Below are positions 23,101 to 37,700 of a stretch of 64,000 bases of DNA, piece by piece. The translations under genes were made by a program, and so were the position numbers. The notes under the pieces were generated by a model. The model made no database searches. It was not told where the DNA came from and saw only the letters and a program-made list of their open reading frames with translations. The stretch is from positions 10,769,168-10,833,167 of the forward strand of contig JACSVZ010000016.1 in assembly GCA_014706295.1 (NCBI GenBank), in the 5' to 3' direction. Numbering within the stretch: position 1 is the first letter of the stretch; each line of letters begins with the position of its first letter. This DNA is from Lycocorax pyrrhopterus obiensis. Lineage: Eukaryota > Chordata > Aves > Passeriformes > Paradisaeidae.

Positions 23101-26100
23101 TTCTGAACACTTCGTTGCTCCAATGAACAGAAGTGTTTATAGAATCATACAGCAAACTTTAAAGTTAAGAAAAAATCCAGAATTATATTAACTCTTCTAA
23201 TTAACCCATAATAGACAGGAAAACCATCTTAATATTGCATCTTTAGACACTATTCTGCTTTAAAACAAGACTTGCTTCAAAACAGATCCGCTGAAGAACA
23301 CATTAATTTTCCAACTGTGACTGAACATAACAGAAATAAAAGAAGTGGCTAAAACACTCTGATTATGAGAGTCAGGATGAATGAGAGCTTTTTGCCACAT
23401 GAGGATGTACAAATAAACCATGATCAGCACCATGATCACACAGGTATCACCACCTTAAATGGCTGCTCCCTAAAAGCTGCCTGCAATGTCCTTTGTGTAT
23501 GAATTTAAGGATGCTCTCCATAAGCAATTCTTCTACCATGTGCACCAGGACACAGTGAAACACTGCCTAACAGGGTGCGGTGACCACAGTGATCAGAGCC
23601 AGCCCACAGAGGAACTGGAATGTCACCATTTGTCCAAAGGAAAGAAGTGGCATCGTGGTGCTGTTTCATACTACGAACTGCCCATGTGCAATGAACTCCA
23701 CCAATCTGAGCCCTGAGTGTCAGGGATTCAACAGAATGGGCAACCACAAAGTAATAAGAAGTGCTTTATACAGAGGTCCTGGAAGCCAGGGCAATCAGGG
23801 CTTTCTTTCCCATCCCTCAAAAAAGTGTTAGAAGGACAAAACATTTCTCTGTTACATAAAACATGAATATGGCAGCTGTGTCAGCTTCAGTCATTAGGAA
23901 CTAAGTACAAGCTACGAGACAGAATTGTGATTAATCAAGATTTAGAAGGCCAAGGCCAAGAACTGTATCACACTGAAAATACAATGTAAGCAACTTCTTT
24001 CTAGAAGCAAACATTTACTCTTTTCATTTAGCAATTCAACTCAATGCCCAACCCTTGAGGAAAGCCAGCAATAAATCTAATAAAGTGTAACCTTTATCAG
24101 ATAATTCAGAATATGATTCTTTGAAACACCATTAACAATGAGAACTTTGGATTTCTTCCAAGCTGCAATTCTCATTCTGTGAGTTTTGAATATTCAGAGT
24201 AATGAAACTGCCAGTGAATGTAATAAATGGATATAAAACACTTTTTTTACTTCAGTGAAGCAGAAAAAAAATGCCTAAAGAAATTGTCTGTTTAATTGCG
24301 AACCAAAGCATGGCTGCCCAAATCTATTTGAAAAACCAGCAAACATTACAAGGCAGAATTCGAACAGCATGATAGATTTTAAAAACAGAGCTCCAGCAAA
24401 TGGCTGATTTACTCTCGTGTAATAAGTTACCACACACCAACTGCTTTGCTCTACCTTTCCTCAGACACATTCTTACCTCAAGGTATTCTGAAATAACTGC
24501 AAAGTAAATTGAGATCACTTTCCCTCTCCCCCAGTGAAAGGAAAATATCTGCCTCACACTAACCACTGAGAACGGTCAGATGTCAGTATGTACATAAACA
24601 ATTATTGAGAAATACCTTTTTTCCTCAGCTTTTCTCATCAGATTATTTTTAATCCTTTTTTAAAATATATATTTGCCTTTCCTCTGTTGTGAAAGGACAT
24701 TCAAATCATTTGATATATGTCTAAGTACAGGATATTTAACATTACATTCCAAGTAGACAAGCTAAGCCAGTTTACTGTGTTTTTCGGCAACACCCATACT
24801 CAGCAAAGATCCTTTTTAAAAAAACCAAAATGAAGTCAGGGTATCTATTCCAAAGATGGGTCAACTGCTTAAGATAAAGGATCTAAGAAGTACCAATGGA
24901 TCTGTGGAGATCAGCATTGGTGTTTTTTATCACAGAATCATCTCAATTTACTCTCAGCAGGGGCTGGCATCCTGTAATTGTTAGATGGGACTCCAGTGGT
25001 TCTCCCATTACTGGTGGCAAAACTAAGGGGTAAGTGTGAATGCAAAGCATTACATTTGTTACAGTGGCACAATACACTTGTTTGTTTAGATCTTAAAGCT
25101 ATTATTTCATTATTAAAACATCACACAGTGAAAGAATTATCAATAATATCTTTATTCTTAATACTGTTTTCCCTTTTTAGAAGTAATTTTTCTTGAGCAA
25201 CAGTAGGGTGCACAAAGTATTTTTATGATAGGACATTAAGATATGTAATTATATGAGAATTCATAACATCTTTTATTTCTACACTGAGCTAGTGCGAAGC
25301 TGAAATTAAGTAAATATGCTCCCATACAATGTTATTCTAGAATTCATTAACTGACCTAAAAAATGACAAGTAGAATTCTATAAAAAACCACACAAGCAAG
25401 TGTTCCAACTTACATGTAAAATATTCTTTAATAACTTTTGAACAAAAGATTTCTTAATTCCAATAAATAAAAGTTTGAGATTAACCATATGGGTCACAGG
25501 CTAATCCAAGGTTAATAATATAATTTCAAAATATTAAAAGTTCTGCCATGCATATTCTGAGTTATGATGAGATCAGGACTAGCACAGGCAGAAATACAGT
25601 CCACCTATCTTTATGGAAAAAACAAATCCCAAACGATCTGCTACTGGAATTTTCAAAATTAACTAAGGAAATGACTTATCCTACTCAACGTAAGATGATT
25701 CTGAATTCCTAAAATTTTAGCTGTTTTAAAAACAGTAGTGTGCTATAATCTCTCTACAGGAATGCCAAGTTTTATGTGTCTGTCCACACTTACAAATATT
25801 TAACAAAACAGATTTGAGAGTTTTCTAGAAATCTAAAATATAATTAAAAATTTTACCTTCATTGCATGAACAAGCAAGCAGCCAGAGGATCAAGCCTATT
25901 TAAGTGCTCTAAGTGACAAAAAGTGCACAGTGTAAGCTCACACTTGATTATCTACAAGACACAGCACCCTTCCAAAGTTCAGCAACGGAACAGCAACAGC
26001 ATTCTCATTTTCTTTAGCATCAACATCAGTCAACCTCAAGACATAAATTCACATAAAATAAGATTTCATTCGTTCAAGTACTCATGGCATTTCTTGATTT

Positions 26101-27409
26101 CCAAGTCTGAAGCTTCAGACATTTTCTAGGTGAGATAAAGCAAAATAGACACACGGTTCTTGTAAGAACAAGAGGAAGGTTGAACAACACAATGAGTTGT
26201 GCATAAACTATGCAGTTGAACCATCAATAGTGCATGAAATCCTGAAAAACTCAGCAGATGTGATAACTGGCTACTCTCATAGCTTTTTGCCCACAAGAGG
26301 ATGTGAAAACAGAAGATAATAAACACATCCATAAGGTACCTAGGAGATGTGACATAACCAGCAGTTCACTGATGTCACATTTTACAAATCAAGTATGAAA
26401 AACATAATTAAAATTTGGGGAGTTTGAAAAGAAGCAGTTGTTCTCATTTCAAGACACAACACATCAGAAAGGAGACATTTTGGCAGCTGAGGCATTTGGC
26501 AATCAATAAAACAGCAAATACTTACGCACTGAGTCAAATAGATGAGCATTAGATGGGTCTTCCAGTGCTTTCAAATCACCAACATTCCTGCACTGCATCC
26601 AGTACTACTGACAGCACAGTAAATCGCAGCTATGTGGTCTGCTGATTTATTGCTTATTTCTCATACTTAAACATCCTGTCACATCCAAAGTTAAAATATT
26701 GTCTAGTCGGAGAAATACCGAAAGAAAGATGAAAAAAAATTGCAAACCCATGAATGCATTCTGTCAGTACACACTCTCTGGTTTTCTGTGTTGGATTTTG
26801 TTACTCCTCATGATTGCTATTTTAAAAACTCTTTCTTTTATATATTAATATATACTTGATTTTAATCCTCTGGACTTGCAGTTAGAATTCCAAGACCTAG
26901 CTACATTTTTATATGGTTACTGGGGGTTAAATTGACTACTAAATACACTTAATTAATACACATAATACACCTGAACAACACTGTGCATCCGACATTCCCA
27001 GGAATGCCAGATCTGATACCTACAGAGAGCAGCTGAAAAGAGATGCCAGTGTGAAGTAGTTGAATTCAGCTCTCTCATTTTTACAGCAGACAAGGGTTCA
27101 AAGCCCTCCTTTCTGGATTAGGAACCTAACAGTTTTCTGGTCAAAAGTGATTTTTAATTTTAAGATAGGGCTGGAGGCATCTTCACCTCATAACAAAGCA
27201 CCTGCCCACATATAAAGAGCGATGTCCAAAGAGCTTCCAATGAAATCCACTTCTTTGTCCATGAAGAACTTACCATTTTACTGCAAAAAGTAATTGGGTT
27301 AAATATTTGAACAACATTGGGATGGAGATAGAAGCCCAAAACTTCTCTTCTCCTCCTTGCTGAAACACCATCACTGACTCATATTGGCACTCATTGCCAT
27401 TGTCACTGT

Positions 27410-27510
27410 CTGTCTCTGTGAAAGCACTTTAAACTACAACGTTTTATCTCACATTTTATGACAGCCTGGGTGAACTCAGTTACTTCACAGCACTCAGTAA
27501 CTTGTTAAGG
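27410..27510 (-). repeat. Probable MIR-like relic
   Basis: On the minus strand the segment reads CAAGTTACTGAGTGCTGTGA, then AGTAACTGAGTTCACCCAGG, CTGTCATAAAATGTGAGATA and TTTAAAGTGCTTTCACAGAG. This parallels the MIR order GGCAAGTTACTTAACCTCTC, CATCTGTAAAATGGGGATAA and TGTAAAGTGCTTTGAGA. It is a diverged match made by eye. Confidence 0.45.
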
Positions 27511-30500
27511 TATGAAAACAGCAGAATATGCCCAAACCTTGAGAATAAGCCAGTCTTCAGAAGCATAAAATAGGTCTTCATATTCAGTGGTGAGAGGCAG
27601 TGCTTCTTTTAGCCTCATCTGAGATAGCAGTCTTGCCCAGTCAGTAGAACATCCTTTCTGGAGTTATTTTTTCAAAATCAAATTTATCTTGAGGTCCAAA
27701 AGACCTTCTAAGATTGTATTAAAATAAACTGGATCATCATAGCATCTAAAAAATCTTTAGAGTAATAATTAACTGTAGATTTTCTGTCTGATTAAAATTC
27801 GGTAATTTTATTATATGTCCCTACGCCTTATCTTGTCATATTTAGCAAATGTGTTGCTCATCTTCAAATCACTTATCATTTGAGAGACTTCTATCACAAC
27901 TGTGTTTGAAAAAGAGGTGAACAAGAAAAGTCTGAGATATTTAGAAGCTGTTTCATACACCTTCTTTTCATTCACTGGCCCTTTTGGATGTGGAGAGACA
28001 GTACCAGACATGTGGGTATATCTTGGATTTATATACTGGTCATATTTTTTGCTCTTTTCTCTGGTCCTTTCATCACAGCAATCAAAATAATAAAAGCAAC
28101 TTTTAGACCAATTCTCATTTGTTTTGTCACTAAACATCATTTCCTACCTATATGACCCATGACTCTCTACTCACTCTATTCAAGGCCCAAAGTGTCCTGA
28201 CTGGTTTGGACACAGACCCTCTGATGTTCTGCAGGTCCCCATTCCCCTGCACACCTGTACGATACACAACAGCGATGACCCATGGGAACTGTGAGGGCAA
28301 GGACTTCCAGACCTGATCATAGCCATGCTGGGAAGCTTTGTACGGAACACAGAGGCAACAGCAGCAGAATTATGTTCCCTGCAGATCACTCCAGTAGCTT
28401 TTCATCAGTTAGAGTCCTACATGCATGCTTACATTATTAATAGTTTTCTGTGTATTTTTTTTCAAGTTTCCATTAATTCTTATAACAAAACATTCATTTA
28501 TGGTGGCAAATACTGAGGCTTTTGAAAAGCACTCTCCTATATCAATTTATGATATAATAGATAGCAAGACACACAAGCGTGTCTGAGAGCACTACAGAGG
28601 CAAGGAGAAGTGTTTATTGATATTATTTTCCTCCAGATTATCAGGTTTTTAAGGGCCAAAGCACTTATCTCCTTTTGAAACAGCTGCAAGAATTCAAGTG
28701 AGTATTTCCTGGAACTATAAAAGAATTCTAGGTTATTTCTAGGGTTATCACCCAGCATATTGCCTCCACATCATGCATTAGTGAGGCAATTGGACACTGG
28801 CGCTCACAATGCTTAGCTCTGCTACAAGTGTTAGTCACAATATTAAAAATGCTACTTCACCTATTGCAGCTGTACTGAAAGATGGTGATTCAGGAAACGT
28901 TTGAAGAAGCAGCCAAACAAGAAGTCTACAAATAGCAAAACAGTAAAGTACATTTTGCACAATACCTCTGTCACTGGGGGCCCACCCAACTCAACACAGA
29001 ATTCAATTTGTACATTCCATGTATTTACATCACAGGATCAGATGGCATCTTTTGACAAATGCCAGGCTTTTCATTAATTATTGAAAATTACACACACATC
29101 TTGCATCAGCATTTTGCCCTTGACCTTCAGCAAACACATTTATACTACAACAAACTTCTTTAAAAAGATGGAAAAAATAGGGAAAAAAAAAAGTAATGAT
29201 TTTAAACCACTCTTATGGGCATGCCTGCAGGAAGCTTCTGGTGATGGACAAAAAAATGGCTCATTAAATCCCTGCTGTACCATATCCTACCCATCCTATT
29301 CTGTCAGGTTACATGCTATTTTAAGGCACTATACCACTGTCTTTCCCTCTGAGGATAGAAAGTGCAACAGAGTAGATTCTTGATGCTGTATTTGCAAAAT
29401 GGAAGAACACAACATAACCTCACCGTGGTATAAATTTTGCCATTAGTCCTTGTTCTTTCACTGTTAGTTGATTCAAAACTTGTTTTACTTAAGTAGATAA
29501 AAGGATAACAAAAATATGGAGAACAAAAAGAAAAATCAAAAAACTATTTTCTCTTCATTTGTCTTGCTTCTAGTTTGCTTCTTTATCGAGAGGAGACAAA
29601 CCATGATGTGATTAGGTATCAATCCTGGCCATCCTTTTCCCATTAATTTCCTTACCCTTTGCATTACAAAAAGTATTTTTTAATTAAAGACTCAATTAAA
29701 ATATTTTTCTGGGAAACAAGAGTAGGTTTTCTAAACCAAAATAAAAAGTTCTTTTATTGAGTAATTTTGTATATCATATAAGCTTTCCCTTATTACTTTT
29801 ACTTACTAAGTAAATATGTAGGAGGAATACAACAATCCATCTATTGCAGGGCACAGCAGAAAGAATTTTTAGAACTACTGAGACCTAAATTTTGGAACAG
29901 AAACACTCTGATAATTATATAGTCCCATTTCTCTCTTGTTCTGAAAAATCAGGCTTTTGCTCACCTTTGACAAAACATTCTTGTAAAATTCTCCATCACA
30001 ACACTACTGCTTCTTGATCGAATTTTCTGTAAGTTCTCTGTAAATGCTAAAATATAACATAATTGAAGTACCAGCATGGGAAATCTACTGCAATTACACC
30101 CTTAGAGACTGCTCTTGATGATCACACATATGTTGCAACCGAGCTTCTAAGCAGCAATGGACATTTATGCATAGTTGCATCCTTGAGTAAAGAGGTATCA
30201 GTTGCAAATTCAAAGTAAGACTCAGAAATAGAGAACCAATAAATATTCTAGAAAATATCATTACCCTACCTAACAGGTATTAAGAATTAAGATGTCAACA
30301 ACTCTTGATACCTTCCGTGAGTTCTGATGGATGTTCACAAGCAGACTGAACAAAGGTTTCTGTAGCATTTAATTTGCTCACTCCAGTTTTACTCTCGTCT
30401 CTCTTGGTTCAAATCCTTGAGCACCCCTTCACAGGCACCCCCAGCATCTCTTTAATCTCCTATTGGGAGGACACCATCATCCAAATATCCGTGCACTTGT

Positions 30501-30515
30501 TTCGGAGAAACCCTC

Positions 30516-30556
30516 TCATAGTGGGTCCCTTCCAACTCAGAATAGTCTGTGATGTA
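30516..30556 (+). mobile_element. CR1 LINE 3' terminal remnant
   Basis: A stretch of about 40 bases, GTGGGTCCCTTCCAACTCAG followed by AATAGTCTGTGATG, matches the typical 3' end of CR1 elements (GGTCCCTTCCAACYCAGGATATTCTGTGAT). Upstream sequence from about 30400 may be a more diverged part of the same element, but I cannot align it convincingly. Confidence 0.55.
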
Positions 30557-33500
30557 TCCTCAAAGGTGATTTCACTGGGGACTTATCTCTGACAACGAAG
30601 TAAGCTAACACTCAGACACCGAGATTTCAGACACGCATCCAATTTACGGGGTGAAAGGGAAAGAAAAGGAGTACAGTGGGTGGAAAATTAACAATATATG
30701 AACGAAATGCCTTCCCCATTGTGCTACACTAGGCTACTTGGGTTACAAGTCAGTCCAAAAGCTTTCTTACATTTAGATTTGCAAAATCCACTTTCCTCTC
30801 CAAAAATCACTAAAAAAAAGCACCCCTCTTTACAACCTTAGAGTCTGCTTTGCTAGTTTACCAAATACATATAATTTTCTCTCCCTACTCAAACGATCTG
30901 TTGCTTAATTACAAGCTCATGTGGAAGGATCAAAATTGCTTGGCAGTAAACAATTCATTATCCTAATGTTCCTGCATTTGATTCAGAGAAACTCCAGTCA
31001 ATTTTTGATAATCAGTCTTCATATGCACCCTCTATCAATACCTCCTTGAATTCCAGGGCCAAATAACACACTGGAAAACAAAAATACAGAGACAGAAGCA
31101 CAATGCATTTGTGGTCTCAAAAGAAAAAAACTTCTACAATCAGATCCACATTAAATCCTCATGGTCTTAACCCTGAGAGAAATAAGTCCGGATTTGTGAA
31201 ACACTACTGAAATTACGTTTGAAGCCTAAAGGATGAAGAGATACCGTACATTAAAAGTGACTTTTATTCTTGTGGTCTCCTCTGCCAAATCACTGACTTC
31301 CTGTGACAGCAAAAAGAAAGAATAGTAAATGAAACATTAAATTCTCATTTAAATGAGATAATCAGAAAAAGATTTTGCTCATTAGTGCTTTCAGAAAGAT
31401 TGAATTTTATTTCACTATCTGCTTTTGCCATATCAAGTGGAACAAAGCAACAGACCTCTAGAAAGCCTAACCCAACACAGGCAGTAAAATGGACTGTTTC
31501 TGTCCCAGTGTCAAGTTCTACATGAATAATTAGCCAGAAGAAATGCATTTAAAACACAGGTATAGACAAAATAGAAACAAATTGTAAACATAATTATATC
31601 CAAAGCTGTCCTTTCGTCAATGGCTTCACTTCTATTTAGTTTAAGTTCAAAAAACAGCTTACCAGGAATGAATTATTGCCATGACAATTTTACTGGAATT
31701 TAGTGACTAGGTACAATCAGGTTAAATGTCAGTCCAGTTCAGGCAGTCACAGTGGCCCTCAACAGATTCAGAGAGTAAAGTGAAGTCTCAGAAAAGTTTT
31801 AAGGGATCTTCTTGGTCTTGTAAATTAGTATTGAATTTGGAAACAGATTGAAAGGTAACATAAAAGCAGGTGTCTTGTGCAAAAGCTTTTTAACATTGCT
31901 TTGCCAATATATTTCCAGCTTGGGTTGTCACACTTCTGTTACTTTTCTATTATTCATTACTCAAACAGACTGCATGTTTGATGAAGACATTCAGGAATAA
32001 TTTCTTGCACACAAAAATGTCAAGTAAGAACAAAATAATGAGTAATTTCATTTTAATTTATGACCTCAAATAGAACTTGAATCTTGATAAAAAGCAAAGG
32101 AACAACCTGAATTATGACTTCCTTGCATTATGATTTTAGTCTCATATGGAACACAATGTTATTTATGTCTGAAATGCAACTAAAAAAATTGGCTGTATCA
32201 ACTGAACAACTAACCACAGAAACCCCCTCCCTCATAAGTCAGTAGATTGGCAGGAAGTAGTGCTGTAGGTGTGCCTGTAACCCCTTCGTGTGGTACCGAG
32301 CACATAAAAAAAAATATTTTCCACCACAAAAATGTAGAGATCTGCCAGACAAATATTTGGAAACTGAAAGACTGGTATTACAAGCAGACTGAAGCATGGC
32401 ACCATCCCCTCCTAAATTTCTTTAGGGTATGTTCCTTCTGCTCACACTTTGATTGCAAAGACAGAAAAATAAAAGCAAAGCAAAGCAATGCTGTTTTTAG
32501 ATGACAAACCATCTGGTAAAATGCCTACAATAATTACTCTGTTTCCTTTACAATAACTTTCCATATGTTGGTAACTAGCCATATTCTCTTGTCCCACAAT
32601 ATAATCAGCTTGGAACTAAAAATGCACTCTAGAGTGCTGAAATTGCACTTACATTCACAATTTAGGATATATCCTACTGCAACTATACTTATTCCTTTAA
32701 GTAGAAAATTATGCCTGCTGATTTATTATGGCTCTTCATCACCAATCCTTATTAGATTTCAAATTGCAATGATCTTGCAAAACAAAGCACTATCATACAT
32801 TCTTTCTTTTTCTCTTTTTTTTTTAGATAAAAGCCATCACATCTATTTCACCTATTTACCTGTTCTGCTTATTATAAATATATTTCCAAAAATAAAACTC
32901 TCTTTTTATCTCCATCCCAGTAGACACATTCTGTATCTTCATCAGCCTTTCTATGGCCAAGATTTACTACCCACAACAACCAAATGCACTGAGTATTTTT
33001 TTACACTAATCTTATAAATTCCTTTTCTGCTCCAATACTTCAACCTTTTTTTCTTGTAATTTTTATTTCCCGTAAAGAGGTCTTGCCAAAAAATGCATAT
33101 GACATAAAATACGCATATTACGTAAGTCTACACCCCACAAACTACACAATTTTTCCTTTGAATTCCTAATACACACAATTACTAGCTTGTCAGTATTTTC
33201 CGTATCAAATTCACCTAGCAAAATGTGTCCATTCTATTTACAAACCCCACCCAACCAGTATAAAATATTTTTATTCTGAAGGAAAACTGAGCTTAAGTTG
33301 CTAGTTAAGAGCTATAAAAAACAATCAAGCTCTGCGACAGAATAAGCTATTTATTGACAAAGCAAGTAGTAAGACACTTAGTGATGTGACAAGACAGCAG
33401 AGTTTATATTCTGTAAGAAATACTGACACCCTACAACTGAAGCAATGCATGACACCTACATTGTTAATATTCAAGCACTTGCATAACTAGATGACGGAAA

Positions 33501-33918
33501 TTCTCTTGATTTAGCATCAAGTCTTTTCTCCATAACTTGTCACAATATGACAACTTACACCCCACAGCAGCCAGCAGTACAGAAATGACCTAACAATGCA
33601 AACAACACCCCTGAGGCTGAGGAAAGAAATACTAGTAAAAATACATCTCACATTCTTTAAACAGAGTCTCCCAAAATTGATATGAAAAAGTCAAAACACC
33701 TGTAAATCACAGAAATTTAAAACGTATATTTGCTCGCTCCTTAATACTACAGATTCTCTGATCTCTGCAGCAAAAAACTGAACCAAACAGAACATCGGCC
33801 TTAATTTTTCTTACAATCAATATTTACCCACAGGCCAAAAGCCAAGCACCGGATAGTGTGCATTGGCATCATGAAATTGCATTAGAGATGGAAGGGTTAG
33901 GAGTAAATAAGCTGAAAG

Positions 33919-33938
33919 ACAACAACTAAGGTTGTTGT
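33919..33938. repeat. Perfect 8 bp inverted repeat
   Basis: ACAACAAC, TAAG, GTTGTTGT is a short perfect stem followed by an A-rich tract. No function is evident. Confidence 0.6.
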
Positions 33939-34609
33939 AAAAAAAAAATAAAGAGGAAAAGCAAAATTTGAAAAAGCAGTTAAAATATAAACGATTTCAT
34001 AAATACTAAACATATGAACAGCCTAGTTAGAACCAAAAAGATGTTCCATAGATCACTCAGTTCAGTGTTTATTACCGTCATCTGCCTCAAAAATTGTGGT
34101 TTCAAAAATGCATCAGAAATTTTCCTGGTTTTGTTGTTTCTTACAGCAATGTAATTTAAAGTCTCCATTCTGATAGAATCACCATTCCGGTAACTTCCAA
34201 AATAATAACACAGTACAGAGCAAGGTGGGAGGGAGGGGGTGGTGTTAGAGAAAAATACCCTGCGTAAGATCCGTGGGGCAATAGTCCCTCTACTTTTATA
34301 CAATACAAAATAGAATTTCTTCTCTTTGTATACACAGCATTCAAAAAAGATCCCCTCAGCCTGAGACTGTTAGAAATGGGCCACAGTTCTGTGATTTAGT
34401 GTCGGCCCATCCTAATAAAGGCTCTCGTAGTCTTGCAGTGGAAATCTGCTTAGCTGTTTTAGAAATGTGGCTTTATCTCCATGCAAGAGAAGGAAAAAAA
34501 AAAGAAATCACATGTGAGATATGCTCTCTCTGCTTGTTCAGTGGCAAGAGGGATTGAGACTTATCTTCAGGATGAGATATTTCTATCTTACAATTGACCT
34601 TTCACTGCA

Positions 34610-34755
34610 TCAGCTCCATCCATTGCTCCCTTTCTTACCTTGTATTCGCCCTCCTTTCCCACGTTGATAAAATGGGAGAATGTCACATTTCACTGCTTGT
34701 TGAACTAAGTAGGAATTTACTCCGTTCAAAATCCTCTTAGATCTACAGAACACAT
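34610..34755 (+). repeat. Probable MIR-like relic
   Basis: The text CCTCCTTTCCCACGTTGATA then AAATGGGAGAATGTCACATT resembles the MIR stretch around CAGTTTCCCCATCTGTAAAATGGGG. Further on, TTCAAAATCCTCTTAGATCT resembles the MIR tail TGTAAAGCGCTTTGAGATCT. The match is diverged and by eye. Confidence 0.45.
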
Positions 34756-37700
34756 TACAGTGTGTCTTGCTAATTAGGGAGCATGTCACTCTCAAGCAAA
34801 GGCTTCTGTAACTCCTTGAGTTCACGAACCTTCCATTTCAGACTCTGTCCACTGCAGGTCACAGCTTTGGTCCTATTTCAGCCAAAGACAAAAATTCCCT
34901 AGTCTCCCTGCTCCTCTATCACTCAAAGCTAAGTTCTTAAAGTATGTCTTTGTGGCAATACGTCCCTTTCTATACACCTGCTACAACTGCACACATATCG
35001 ATACATTTTGATTGTGTATAACAACATTTAGGCACAATTTTAATGAGCTCCTTGAAATGTAAAGCTTACATTTATCAATTTTCTTTCAAAGAAAATGCAG
35101 CCTAACTTCTCTAAGAATTTCTTATAGATAAGATGGAACAATAGTAAGTTCCACACTGATTAAGAGGACTTTACACAAAAAGCAAAAAAACAGTTACACC
35201 TTTTTGTCTATATCAGTCCCAAAAAGTATTCCAGTTTAAAATAATTTCAAATTTTTATTTTTTGTACTCAGAGCCCTTGAATCTTTCAAGACACAGAAAA
35301 TTATGGAAGACTTTTTATATTTCCTTCTTTATAAACAGAAGAGGATTTACATTTTGTTCCACTTATTTGAATATACAGTAACTTTTTGAGGATAAGTCAG
35401 AAGTCATACATAAATGTGTAAGTCATATGTAAGTGTTGCAGGTTACAACACATTCTTAAATTACAGGTAAAAACAAAGTAAAGTAAAAACTTGATAGTGG
35501 GCCCTGCATCCAACATTCACATCCAAAACTTGATATTCATTGGCACACATCCCTATCGTTTCCTTTCTTGAAATCTTGCACTTTCTTCAGATCATTGTGT
35601 TTTCAGTGAATGAAGACAAACTTTTAATTGTGAGTTTTACTAACACAAGCACACACATATCAGAATTCACCTCTTATTGTTGGTGTATCAGATGCTTATA
35701 ATTACACCAGTCTAAGTTTCTGGACTATGTTCAAAATCTTTTTTTGTATTCATATAATGCTAAACCATAGTATAATCCAAGCCTGACTTGGACTTTTAGT
35801 GCTACCATCAATACTTAATTTACTAATGACCTGCTGAATTTTATTTGGATCCTCTGCTACGTGGATCATCATAATTTTGGAATGTCTCAAAGACCAAAGA
35901 AAACTCTACAAATTAATGATACTGCTAATCCACTTGCTAGGCAAAACCCCCTTGGTTCTACAGAGATTTTTTCATATGCTGCAGGATAGCCTCGGCTGCT
36001 AAATACTACACCTCTAAGGCAACAAGAAGATGCTTAAAATGGGGGAGAGGAGGAAAGAACCTTTCCAATATTTGGTCTTCTGCATAGTGATTATACCTGC
36101 AAAAATGTTACATATTCACTAACACTTGCTCTACCTGGATTCTATGGAAAAACCTGGCATGCACAGTGAGCCTCTGAATTTTAAAGTGCCTGAATCCATG
36201 AGCATCACAAAATGTCTTCCATCCAGAAAGGAAAGGCCATAAAGTATAATGCCTTAAATCATAACGGAGGTTTTGCTAATCAAACTTCTGGATTAAAGTT
36301 TTACCCAATTAGCCCCCTGTTAAAAGATATGGCTACTGAATTTTCACATTTCCTTTCCAATTGCTTCCTCTTATCTGATTTCTGTCCTTCTGGTGACCTA
36401 TATAAAATGACAAAGTCTCATTATCAGAATTCTGCAGCACCCAGAACTGGCTGTAATTGATGAACTGAAGCCACAGCTGGAGCAAGAGCCTGCAGATGTA
36501 AAGTCAAGCAGGAAGGTGTTCCTTTGAAATAAGACAGAAATGGGCTGTTCTCACCAGGGCTTTGAAAATAGGGGTTGGTAAAAATGTGAAGTTCTATTAT
36601 ATAAAAATAAGGATGATTTAGGGGGAAAAAAAATTCTTGACTTGATACTTTTATCCTCCTAATCTCTTTCTGCCCATCCAGGCAGTCATTCGGGAGCACT
36701 GTCCCTCACAGATTTCATGTGCTTACAAAGGAAGAAAAAAAAAAAGTAACTTCTATTGACACTGTGAGTACAGAAGGGGACACTTCATACACCATATAAA
36801 AATTAATGAGTAAGTCTACTCATGGAAAAGCCACGGAATTCCTAGAACTCTAGAAAGGACATACACAGACATCATCCAAAAAATAGCTCATGAATTATCT
36901 TAGATTACCACTTCACATGTCCTCTAACAAGTGGGCCAGCATATTTCAGCAGAACAAGCAGAGCACAACACAAAATATTTTCAGTCTCTGAGAGTACATA
37001 AAATTACTGTGAGCATTGCATTTATCTTATTAACTGAAAGCAAAGTGGGAAGACAATAGTTCAGTCATCCTACCTAATTCTCTTGAAATCTGGAGTACCC
37101 TTGGGACCTGCATTGTGCATGAACTACTTTCTTAGATGCATCAAACATGCTGATCTTGAAGTGTTTACAATGCCAAAACTATCCAGTCTTGCTGCCTACA
37201 TTTTCTCTCCACCGTGACTGAACTTTAATATGAGGAGCTCTATTATCGGCCACCCCAAAGATGATTTTCCTCCATGGGTGAAGGAAACTGCTGATGAAAT
37301 CTCTGCAAACTCTTTCTGTTCTCATTTAATTTTTTTGTTTTGTTTTAGCTACAAGAAGTTTGTTCACTATGCTTAGAATTGAGTATTGCTGTTTCAAATT
37401 TTATGAACTCTCAGTACTGGCAATTCTAATGGATCTCCAGGGCTTTGACAGCAGTGAACAATTTGTCAGAATTTCTTAGATTACCTCCAATATTTAAGTG
37501 TCTATAAACATGAGCCTTCTTATTTGTGCATGACTGTATCTTGGCTACACCTGACAATAAAATCTCCAGTTACATGCACTTCCATTCAGAAGCCATCACA
37601 AAGTCCACCCATGTCAGAACATTTGGGGTTATCAGTAAGTAAATAAAATAGCAAGATTTTTGTCATCTAACATTGACTTAGATAGAACTCTTAGCCCTAT

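Larger units (their letters stand above)
17828..30510. other. Intron 1 sub-block without genes
   Basis: This is AT-rich intronic sequence. Visible contents are a perfect hairpin at 18391-18414, a 9 bp inverted repeat at 21540-21564, a short direct repeat around 20086-20115, a MIR-like relic at about 22735-22900, and a pyrimidine-rich tract flanked by a direct repeat at 23023-23100. There is also a somewhat more complex block at 23480-23830 with overlapping open frames, and a likely MIR relic in minus orientation at 27410-27510. No protein-coding exon is recognisable. Open frames such as 18066-18464 begin with non-ATG codons and resemble nothing known to me. Confidence 0.6.

Noticed and set aside
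32565..33017. 150-codon plus-strand open frame, the longest in the window
   Set aside because: It is AT-rich and low in complexity, has no domain or family resemblance, lies inside an intron, and shows no splice or promoter context.
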